Source: Candidatus Neomicrothrix sp. UBA814
Lineage (GTDB): Bacteria; Actinomycetota; Acidimicrobiia; Acidimicrobiales; Poriferisodalaceae
Direction of reading: 5' to 3'
NCBI GenBank assembly: GCA_002296525.1
Contig: DBIA01000029.1
Span: 1-64,000 of the forward strand
Length of the DNA stretch: 64,000 bases
Shown: piece by piece, positions 24,180 to 31,472 of the stretch
Layout of the letters: every line of letters begins with the position of its first letter
How positions within the stretch are numbered: the stretch's first letter is position 1
Position numbers and translations under genes: made by a program
Notes under the pieces: model-generated
The model's input: only the letters and a program-made list of their open reading frames with translations
What the model was told of the DNA's origin: nothing
Databases searched by the model: none

Positions 24180-25257
24180 TCATTTCCTTCTTTATAGAAC
24201 GTGTGTTGGCATCTAAAACAATTCGGTAGCGGCTTAACACTCCGGCTCCAATGGCGCCAAACAGAACGAAGGCTTGCAAGATTGTGGAAACAGAAGAGGA
24301 AACGCCCAGTGTTTGGATACTTTGTCCGCCAATTTGTACTGCTCCGAAAAGTAAAGCGACGACAGCTACACCCGAAGGGCGCATTAATGCGAGAGCAGCA
24401 ACGATGATGCCGGCGAAGCCGAACCCGTTGGAGATAGTTTCAGTTAGACGGTCGGCTGTGCCTGTTAGCTCAATTCCTCCTGCTAGTCCTGCGATCGCAC
24501 CACTTAACACGAGGACGGTGAGGATTTTCTTAGACAGAGAAATACCGCTATAGCGTGCTGTGGCTTCCGAAGAACCAGCAATCCTCAACTCGTAACCCCA
24601 TGCGGTGTACCGGACTGCCACTGAAGCGATGACGATAACGGCAACTGCTATGAGAAGGCCGAAATGAGTTCTGCTGAACAATGTGGGTAAACGAGCTTGG
24701 TCAGGAAGCATTGGTGCGAGTGGGAAATTGAAAGAATCGGGATCTTTCCATGGGCCATGTATCAGCCATTGGACTAACCGAATTGCCACTTCGTTCAACA
24801 TCAATGTCGTGATGATTTCATTCACGCCTAGTTTTGCTCGGGCTAGGGCGGGCCCCAGTGCTAGAACCCCACCGCCTCCTATTGCGGCGATGAGCATCAT
24901 TGAAATCAGGATGATTCCAGGCCAATCTCCTCCAATTCGTGCAACCCACGCAGCGGCAATCGCACCTGCCATAATTTGGCCTTCGGCGCCAATGTTCCAA
25001 AGCCCCATGGATCCTGCTACTGCCACCGCGAGCCCTGCTAAACCGAGAGGCACCGCTCGGTTAATTGTCTTTGCCCAAGCATCTGGATCTCCAAGTGAGG
25101 CTTCAAACATACGGGAGTAGATCTTCAAGGGATCGTGCCCAGCGGCGAGTAGCAGCAATGTTCCGACAATCAGTGCAATAAGCAACCCGGCCCCAAAAGC
25201 AAGGGGTTGCCCACCTGGTAGTGGTTGTTCTCGAAGACTGAGGCGCGGCTGTCTCAT
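24169..25257 (-). CDS. ABC transporter permease 1 of the BMP/nucleoside-type importer
   Basis: 362 residues, YufP-type. Markers: RAVPLGLAGLAVAVAGSMGLWNIGAEGQ near residues 65-95 (the NIGAEGQ box), the KLGVNEIITTLMLNEVA motif and RYTAWGYELRIAGSSEATARY, the EAA-like loop. Pairs with the shorter permease in BMP/nucleoside importers. Overlaps the ATPase gene by four bases (ATGA), implying translational coupling. Confidence 0.92.
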   Translation of the reverse strand: MRQPRLSLREQPLPGGQPLAFGAGLLIALIVGTLLLLAAGHDPLKIYSRMFEASLGDPDAWAKTINRAVPLGLAGLAVAVAGSMGLWNIGAEGQIMAGAIAAAWVARIGGDWPGIILISMMLIAAIGGGGVLALGPALARAKLGVNEIITTLMLNEVAIRLVQWLIHGPWKDPDSFNFPLAPMLPDQARLPTLFSRTHFGLLIAVAVIVIASVAVRYTAWGYELRIAGSSEATARYSGISLSKKILTVLVLSGAIAGLAGGIELTGTADRLTETISNGFGFAGIIVAALALMRPSGVAVVALLFGAVQIGGQSIQTLGVSSSVSTILQAFVLFGAIGAGVLSRYRIVLDANTRSIKKEMSDD

Positions 25258-26795
25258 ATTTCAGTCATTGCCTGTCCATCAGAGAGCATCGCTATTCCAA
25301 CGGCATCTCGCGACGCAGTTCGAGGATCAAATTCGCCTCGAATAATTCCACTTTCCATGACTAGAAGCCGGTCGGCGATAGTCAATAACTCGTCTAAGTC
25401 TTCAGAGATCATAATTACAGCGACACCAGAATTTCGTTGCTCGATGAGGAGTTCTTGTATTGCTTTAACACCCTGGACGTCAAGGCCGCGCGTTGGCTGC
25501 GAGGCCACTATCACTGAGGGTTGTCCATCAAGTTCTCTGCCAACTAGCAAACGTTGGAGATTGCCCCCCGAGAGTGCCGCAATAGGCCCGTTGAAGTCTG
25601 CTGAACGGACACCAAAACGTTGCACAATGTCTTTGCAATATGCCAGCGCTTTCTCGGCCAAAATAAACGGGCCGCGGCGTTGTTGACGGTAAACCCGCAA
25701 AATCGCATTGTCGGTTATCGACAGTCTTGGTGCTAACCCAACTCCTAAACGATCCTCGGGTATGTAAGCGAGTCCGGACCTAAATCGAAATTGAGGACTG
25801 GCATCGGTGATGTCAGCATCGTTCATTAACAACGAACCACTGGTGGAAGGTCTGAGCCCTGCGATCACATCGGCTAGCTCGCGCTGGCCATTACCGGCGA
25901 CGCCAGCGATGCCGATGATTTCACCAGCGTTGACTTGAAAGCTGAGGTTAGAGAAGGCCTCGAGTCCACGATCTCCCAAGGTGCTTAATCCATTGAGCTT
26001 TAATACAGGAGCTCCGGGGGTATTGGGTTCGGGCCTGTCTGCGGTACTAGCGGAAGTGCCGACCATTAACTGGGCCAACTCGCGCTGATCAGTTGACTCA
26101 ATTGGTAGGGCACTCGCTACGGTTTTCCCCTGTCGCAGCACAGTTGCCTCATCGCATATCCCCGAAACTTCGTGCAACTTATGGCTAATGAAGATGATGG
26201 ACCTGCCGTCATCTGCCATTTTTGTCAAAATCTCGCCTAGTTCATCAACTTCGCTTGGTGTCAGTACCGTGGTCGGTTCGTCAAGAATCAATACTTGCGC
26301 GTTGCGCCAAAGAATTTTTAATATCTCTACCTTTTGGCGCTCGCCCATAGAGAGTTGCCAAAGCGGTTGAGAAGGATCAACCTTGAGACCAAACCGTTCG
26401 GCTAGTTCCGAGACTTTTAACTCGACTTGCTTGGTCCGCAGAACTCTTGGAGCCGACCCAAGAATCACGTTTTCAGCCACCGAAAAAGATGGGATTAATC
26501 GGAACTCTTGATGGACCATTCCAATTCCAGCGCTTAGGGCGTCAGCAGGGTTCCGAAACTGTTGGGATTGACCGTGAATCCTCAACTCGCCACTATCTGG
26601 TCGGTATACCCCGGCGAGGATGTTCATCAGCGTTGATTTTCCAGCTCCATTCTCTCCCAACAGGGCGTGAATGCTGCCAGTCCGTACACTTAGATTCACT
26701 CCAGCGTTTGCCGTAACGCCAGGGAAAGACTTCCAAACGTCGGATAGCTCGACTGCTAATGCTGAGTCGTTAATCGAAAATGGAGCCTGGTTCAT
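25254..26795 (-). CDS. ABC transporter ATP-binding protein (BMP/nucleoside-type)
   Basis: 513 residues with two tandem nucleotide-binding domains, as in YufO and RbsA-like proteins. Domain 1: Walker A ALLGENGAGKSTLMNIL (about 45-61), signature LSMGERQKVEIL, Walker B VLILDEPT. Domain 2: degenerate Walker A IAGVAGNGQRELADVI, signature LSGGNLQRLLVGREL and ASQPTRGLD in place of the usual DEPTRGLD. This asymmetry is normal for the family. Energises import with the two permeases downstream. Confidence 0.94.
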   Translation of the reverse strand: MNQAPFSINDSALAVELSDVWKSFPGVTANAGVNLSVRTGSIHALLGENGAGKSTLMNILAGVYRPDSGELRIHGQSQQFRNPADALSAGIGMVHQEFRLIPSFSVAENVILGSAPRVLRTKQVELKVSELAERFGLKVDPSQPLWQLSMGERQKVEILKILWRNAQVLILDEPTTVLTPSEVDELGEILTKMADDGRSIIFISHKLHEVSGICDEATVLRQGKTVASALPIESTDQRELAQLMVGTSASTADRPEPNTPGAPVLKLNGLSTLGDRGLEAFSNLSFQVNAGEIIGIAGVAGNGQRELADVIAGLRPSTSGSLLMNDADITDASPQFRFRSGLAYIPEDRLGVGLAPRLSITDNAILRVYRQQRRGPFILAEKALAYCKDIVQRFGVRSADFNGPIAALSGGNLQRLLVGRELDGQPSVIVASQPTRGLDVQGVKAIQELLIEQRNSGVAVIMISEDLDELLTIADRLLVMESGIIRGEFDPRTASRDAVGIAMLSDGQAMTEI

Positions 26796-26888
26796 ATCAA
26801 TGAAATTCTGGTAGCGAGAACGCGATAGCGGCGCCGACGTGAATACTTCGCGCCGACGCCGCTAAAGGTTGTCCTTTGATTGGCTAAC

Positions 26889-28028
26889 TCAGCCTGTAGA
26901 TCCGATTACGCCTTCGACGAAGAACATCATTCCGAGCATTGCGCCGTCATCCATGACTTCTCCGGCGGCCAGAACTTCATTTCCATCCTGATCGTTGATA
27001 GGCCCGGTGAATGGGTGTAGATCACCTGCGATGATTGCGGCCTTCGCTTCCATCACCTGATCTACAACTCCTTGGTCAACATCACTCGCTATTGGAGCTA
27101 GATCAACGATTCCCTCAGCCATTGAGCCCCAGTATGCAGTTGGCGCATAGGTGCCGGCTTGTGCCGCTTCAATAATCTCTACGTATCGCGGACCCCAGTT
27201 CCATACAGGTGCGGTCAGGAACGCTTCAGGAGCAAATTCACTCATATCGGTGTTATAGGAAACCCAACGTGCCCCCGCTGCTTCAGCTTTTTCACCGGCA
27301 GCAGTGGAGTCTTGATGCATAGCGATCACATCGGCGCCTTTATCCAAGAGGGCTTGAGCTGAATCGCCTTCTACTGCAGGATCGAACCAGGTACTTGTCC
27401 AAATCACTTCTACTTCAGCGTCTGGGTTAATTGCTTGAACACCAAGTGTGAAAGCGTTGATTCCGCGAATTACTTCTGGAATCGGGAACGCCGCCACGTA
27501 GCCGATCAGATTTGACGTTGTTGCTGAGCCAGCAACCATGCCGGACAAGTAGCGAGGTTCATACATGCGGCCAAAGGTGTTTCCGAAGTTTGTTTCATTC
27601 ATCTTGTAACCGGAAACGTGTTCAAAAACGACGTCGGGGTATTCATCAGCAAGCGCCAACATGTCATCCATGTACCCGAAAGAGGTACCAATAATTACGT
27701 TGTAGCCCTGGTCAATGAAATCCCGAACGTAATTGCCGAAATCAGCCGTTCCCTCGGGAACGGCGTCCACGTACGCAGTTTCAACCCCAGTCATTTCTTC
27801 GGCGTATTGGCGACCAACATCATGGGCGTAATTCCACCCGGCATCACCAATTGGTGCGACCATTATGAAAGCTGCCTTGGTCTCTGGCCCAGAATCAGCC
27901 TCTTCTTCTGTCTCAGATGAAGAACTTGCTTCGCTACTGCTTGATGAACTGCTGTCGTCGCTTCCACATGCCGTAAGCATGCCGAAGGCAAACAGCACTG
28001 CAAGTAGTGCAATTAATCTTTTCCGCAT
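26889..28028 (-). CDS. BMP-family substrate-binding lipoprotein (nucleoside-type)
   Basis: 379 residues. Lipoprotein signal with lipobox (GMLTAC, Cys21), then a Ser/Glu-rich linker. The mature part matches the BMP/PnrA domain: AAFIMVAPIGDAGWNYAHDVG, YDEYPDVVFEHVSGY-like region, and the NFGNTFGRMYEPRYLSGMVAG motif. PnrA-type proteins bind purine nucleosides; related ones take up other substrates. Here the neighbouring purine genes favour a nucleoside or purine derivative (inference). It is the first of four leftward transporter genes. A 19-bp direct repeat lies upstream. Confidence 0.92.
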   Translation of the reverse strand: MRKRLIALLAVLFAFGMLTACGSDDSSSSSSSEASSSSETEEEADSGPETKAAFIMVAPIGDAGWNYAHDVGRQYAEEMTGVETAYVDAVPEGTADFGNYVRDFIDQGYNVIIGTSFGYMDDMLALADEYPDVVFEHVSGYKMNETNFGNTFGRMYEPRYLSGMVAGSATTSNLIGYVAAFPIPEVIRGINAFTLGVQAINPDAEVEVIWTSTWFDPAVEGDSAQALLDKGADVIAMHQDSTAAGEKAEAAGARWVSYNTDMSEFAPEAFLTAPVWNWGPRYVEIIEAAQAGTYAPTAYWGSMAEGIVDLAPIASDVDQGVVDQVMEAKAAIIAGDLHPFTGPINDQDGNEVLAAGEVMDDGAMLGMMFFVEGVIGSTG

Positions 28029-28105
28029 TATCCGCCCTATCGTTAAATTCGACTTCGAACCCTCGCATCATGCCACACTCTCGGTGCCCGGTGAGCGCTT
28101 AGAGT

Positions 28106-28146
28106 CAAGAGTTAACAAAGAAAGAAGCAAGAGTTAACAAAGAAAG
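28106..28146. repeat. Tandem 19-bp direct repeat upstream of the importer operon
   Basis: Two identical copies of CAAGAGTTAACAAAGAAAG, at 28106-28124 and 28128-28146, start 22 bp apart (about two helical turns). They lie 78-118 bp upstream of the substrate-binding protein start and each contains a GTTAAC core. Likely paired regulator-binding sites. Confidence 0.6.
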
Positions 28147-28201
28147 TTGTTGACTGAAAATTGTTTTCGGATCAGCTGATAACGCAGCTATCTACTGCCG
28201 T

Positions 28202-29206
28202 CTAAGAGTTGTGGTCCCACCCGGCAAATGCATCAATCGTTGCGTATACGTCACCGAGTGGGTACAGAACTGGTGAAGTGCAGCCGTTAGCCATGTAACC
28301 GGCGACGGCCTCCCGAGCTTCGGCGGCAGTTCCTGAGGCAGTCAACATTTGGACAATGTCATCGGGAACCAATTTTGCTGCTGCTTCCACCTGCTCATGG
28401 GTAGCTGGCCAGGTCAAAATTTGCCCCACATCGTCAAGTAATGATTTAGGCACACCAGATGCTTCCATTATGTGGGGTTGTTGCCCAAGGTATTGAGCGA
28501 CCATATTTCTTGCCATGCTGAGAGCAGTGTCTCGATCTTCATGCACAGAGCACACAACTAGCTGGGGACGGTCAATCTCGTCTATAGATCGCCCAGCTTT
28601 CTCCGCGCCCTTTTGCAAAGCGTCCATTGCCCGGTTGTTGTAGTCAGGAGAAACGAGGTAATTCAAGACTACTCCGTCTGCAATTTCACCCGTCAGTTCC
28701 ATCATTTTCATACCGGTTGCACCGATATAAATGGGTACGTCTTTAGGTTTGCGTTCCTGATACACGTAATCCAGTTCGACCCCGTCAAGGCTTACAAACT
28801 CACCTTCAAACGTGACGGTTTCATTTGCAAGCAACGCGCGCACAACATCAACAACCTCACGCATGACTTTCAGCGGTCGAACGCGAGATACACCAACTTT
28901 TGTAGCTAGCGGGTCCCACCACGCGCCCAAACCACACAGAATTCGGCCCGGAGCAAGATCATCAAGAGTCGCGAACATTGACGCGAGACGAGCTGGATTT
29001 CTTGTCCAAACGTCGATAACTCCGGAACCAATCTTGATTTTTTCAGTACATGCCGCAAAAGCTGCCATTGGTACGGATGCTTCCCTCACCAATCGGGAAT
29101 CTGCCTGCCAAACAGCGTCAAAATTGCGCTCTTCGGCGTATTTGGAGAAGCTAATTCCCTCGGAAATAGCATGCGCGTCCTGGAGGTATATAGCGGGTCG
29201 AGTCAC
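28202..29206 (-). CDS. LLM-class (F420-type) flavin-dependent oxidoreductase
   Basis: 334 residues. Luciferase-like barrel with RNFDAVWQADSRLV, IGSGVIDVWTRNPARLASMF, LAPGRILCGLGAWWDP (family motif) and VPIYIGATGMKMMELTGEIADG (the cofactor phosphate-binding region), closest in general style to methylenetetrahydromethanopterin-reductase-like enzymes. GTG start at 29204-29206 is preferred because GGAG lies 6 bases upstream; a GTG at 29239 lacks one. Same strand as the importer, 173 bp upstream of it; divergent from the ureido-hydrolase operon. Substrate unknown, perhaps a heterocycle given the neighbours. Confidence 0.83.
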   Translation of the reverse strand: MTRPAIYLQDAHAISEGISFSKYAEERNFDAVWQADSRLVREASVPMAAFAACTEKIKIGSGVIDVWTRNPARLASMFATLDDLAPGRILCGLGAWWDPLATKVGVSRVRPLKVMREVVDVVRALLANETVTFEGEFVSLDGVELDYVYQERKPKDVPIYIGATGMKMMELTGEIADGVVLNYLVSPDYNNRAMDALQKGAEKAGRSIDEIDRPQLVVCSVHEDRDTALSMARNMVAQYLGQQPHIMEASGVPKSLLDDVGQILTWPATHEQVEAAAKLVPDDIVQMLTASGTAAEAREAVAGYMANGCTSPVLYPLGDVYATIDAFAGWDHNS

Positions 29207-29304
29207 AGAATCTCCGATGTAGAAGTGCAGAATGAACACTAACGAAATATCGAGCTAACAGGAATCACTGGCTATTTTGGGAATGAATCGGGTTCAATAA
29301 ACAC

Positions 29305-30558
29305 ATGGAGTTGCCAACAGGACCATCGGTGACCATCAACGGCACCCGTCTTCTGGCGCGCATACAGGAACTTGCACAAATCGGGGCGATTGAAGGAACT
29401 CAAGGCTGTTCAAGGCTGGCATTTACCGACTCCGATCGTGAGGGCAGAGACCTTGTGATGACCTGGATGACCGATCTGGGTTTGACAGTCACAGTTGATG
29501 CAGTCGGAAATGTTGTGGCCTCAACCAGTTCAGCTGGCGCCACAGGAGCGGTAATGGCGGGCTCGCACATTGACACAGTTGGAACCGGGGGCCGTTTTGA
29601 CGGCAACCTAGGCGTTTTAGCTGGGTTGGAGGTCATTGAAGCGACTCTCGCTGCCGATATCGAACTCAATCGGCCACTTGCTGTTGCCTTCTTTTCCAAC
29701 GAGGAGGGTTCTCGGTACCCGCCAGACATGATGGGAAGTCTTGCCTATGTGGGAGGGATGAGCGTTGAGTCTGTCCTCGAAATAGAGGGCGCCGATGGGA
29801 CAGTTGTCGGAGACGAATTAGAACGTATCGGGTATCGCGGAGCGGCGCCGTGCCCTGGAGCTGTGCCCCATGCTTTTGTTGAACTGCATATCGAACAGGG
29901 ACCGGTTCTAGACAATGAAGCGGTCCAAATAGGCGTCGTTGAAGGAGTGCAAGGGATCTCATGGACCGAGCTGAAATTCATTGGTCAAAGTAACCATGCT
30001 GGCACCACACCCATGTCCTTGCGTCGTGACCCTATGGCGGTAGCGGCAGAAGTGGCGGTAGCGGCGCGATCAATAGCGACTGATCTAGGTGGCACCCAAG
30101 TCGCCACAGTGGGATCACTCACCCTTCACCCAAACCTTGTGAATGTTGTTCCCGCGCATGCAACCATGACCGTGGATTTGCGTAACACAGATGAAACTTT
30201 GCTACGTCAAGCTGAACAACAGTTAATGAACAGTGTCCAACAAATTGCTGATCGTGAAGACGTCATTGTTGAAAGTCGTTCGCTCGCGCGTTTCGAACCC
30301 GTTGAATTCGATGAGCGAGTTGTCGACTGTATTGAGGCTCTAGCGAAACAAAAGGGTCTATCGACACGGAGAATGCCTTCGGGCGCAGGTCATGATGCCC
30401 AGATGATCGCGCGTGTTTGCCCAACTGGAATGATTTTTGTTCCCAGTCTCGATGGCGTCAGCCATAATCCGGCTGAACATACTGACGACGAAGATTTGGT
30501 CGCCGGTACGCAACTGCTTGCAGACGCGATGCTCGCTCTAACTGAGGTGACCTGGTGA
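29305..30558 (+). CDS. M20-type Zn hydrolase: allantoate amidohydrolase / N-carbamoyl-L-amino acid hydrolase / ureidopropionase family
   Basis: 417 residues, normal for the family. Metal-binding and dimerisation motifs: GSHIDTVGTGGRFDGNLGVL (His and Asp ligands), SNEEGSRYPPDMMGS (catalytic and metal Glu), ELHIEQGPVLD, and SNHAGTTPMSLRRDP in the lid domain. Enzymes of this group open ureido bonds with release of ammonia and CO2. Sequence alone does not separate allantoate from N-carbamoyl amino acid specificity; purine neighbours favour allantoate or ureidoglycolate-type substrates. First of four overlapping rightward genes; overlaps the next by four bases. Confidence 0.85.
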   Translation: MELPTGPSVTINGTRLLARIQELAQIGAIEGTQGCSRLAFTDSDREGRDLVMTWMTDLGLTVTVDAVGNVVASTSSAGATGAVMAGSHIDTVGTGGRFDGNLGVLAGLEVIEATLAADIELNRPLAVAFFSNEEGSRYPPDMMGSLAYVGGMSVESVLEIEGADGTVVGDELERIGYRGAAPCPGAVPHAFVELHIEQGPVLDNEAVQIGVVEGVQGISWTELKFIGQSNHAGTTPMSLRRDPMAVAAEVAVAARSIATDLGGTQVATVGSLTLHPNLVNVVPAHATMTVDLRNTDETLLRQAEQQLMNSVQQIADREDVIVESRSLARFEPVEFDERVVDCIEALAKQKGLSTRRMPSGAGHDAQMIARVCPTGMIFVPSLDGVSHNPAEHTDDEDLVAGTQLLADAMLALTEVTW

Positions 30559-31472
30559 GATCCTTGCGAATAGGGGCCGCTCAACTAGGCCCGATAGAAA
30601 GAACCGAAACCAGAACTGAAGTCGTAGAACGCTTGATTGCACTGCTTCGTCAGGGGAGCGATGCTGGCTGTGAGCTGGTTGTTTTCCCGGAATTGGCGCT
30701 TACTACTTTTTTCCCACGTTGGTACCTCGACGACAACCCAACAGAATTAGATGCATATTACGAAAGTGCTATGCCTGGCCCAGAAACCCAAGCGCTCTTC
30801 GATGAAGCAAAATCACTAGGCGTTGGTTTCTATCTTGGCTACGCGGAACAAACCCCCCAAGGCAATCGGTACAACACCTCGGTTCTGGTGGAACGTGACG
30901 GCTCTATCGTCGCGAAGTATCGCAAAGTTCATTTACCCGGTCACGAGGAACACGAACCTGAGCGCCCGTTTCAGCATTTAGAACGCAGATATTTTGAAGA
31001 AGGGCCTGATGGCTTTGATGTATCTAATGCCTTCGGTGGCCTTATCGGGATGGCGCTGTGTAACGACCGCCGATGGCCAGAAACATATCGAGTTATGGCG
31101 CTGAAAGGCGTTGAAGTAATCCTTATTGGTTACAACACGCCGATGCACTACGCCCCAGACCCCTCACAAGATGCGCTCCAGTCGTTCCACAATCAGCTCG
31201 TTATGCAAGCAGGCGCGTACCAAAATGGAACCTGGGTTGTTGGGGTTGCAAAAGGAGGCGTTGAAGAAGGCGTCGATTCCCTCGCTGAGTCGATGATTAT
31301 TGCTCCATCTGGCCAAATCATTGCTCAGGCAACTACGGCCCAAGATGAGCTAGTCGTCGCGGATTGCGACCTTGACTGGTGCAAGCATTACAAAGAAACA
31401 CTGTTCGACTTCGAGCGCTATCGCCGACCCGAAATGTATGACCTGATAGCGGAGCCAAAGAGCGGACAATGA
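30555..31472 (+). CDS. Nitrilase-superfamily amidohydrolase, N-carbamoyl-D-amino acid hydrolase-like
   Basis: 305 residues. The Glu-Lys-Cys triad is Glu46 (VVFPELAL), Lys124 (KYRKVHLPG) and Cys169 (ALCNDRRWPE), at almost the positions known for Agrobacterium D-carbamoylase (46/126/171). The CNDRRWPE motif and the N-terminal AAQLGPI are characteristic of that subfamily. It would hydrolyse a carbamoyl amino compound to amine, CO2 and ammonia. No hydantoinase is present in the window, so a ureide from purine or pyrimidine breakdown may be the true substrate. Four-base overlaps with both neighbours. Confidence 0.85.
   Translation: MRSLRIGAAQLGPIERTETRTEVVERLIALLRQGSDAGCELVVFPELALTTFFPRWYLDDNPTELDAYYESAMPGPETQALFDEAKSLGVGFYLGYAEQTPQGNRYNTSVLVERDGSIVAKYRKVHLPGHEEHEPERPFQHLERRYFEEGPDGFDVSNAFGGLIGMALCNDRRWPETYRVMALKGVEVILIGYNTPMHYAPDPSQDALQSFHNQLVMQAGAYQNGTWVVGVAKGGVEEGVDSLAESMIIAPSGQIIAQATTAQDELVVADCDLDWCKHYKETLFDFERYRRPEMYDLIAEPKSGQ

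Noticed and set aside
28171..28180. ATCAGCTGAT palindrome between the LLM gene and the importer operon
   Set aside because: Ten-base palindromes are frequent by chance and it has no second copy; the 19-bp direct repeat nearby is the stronger signal.
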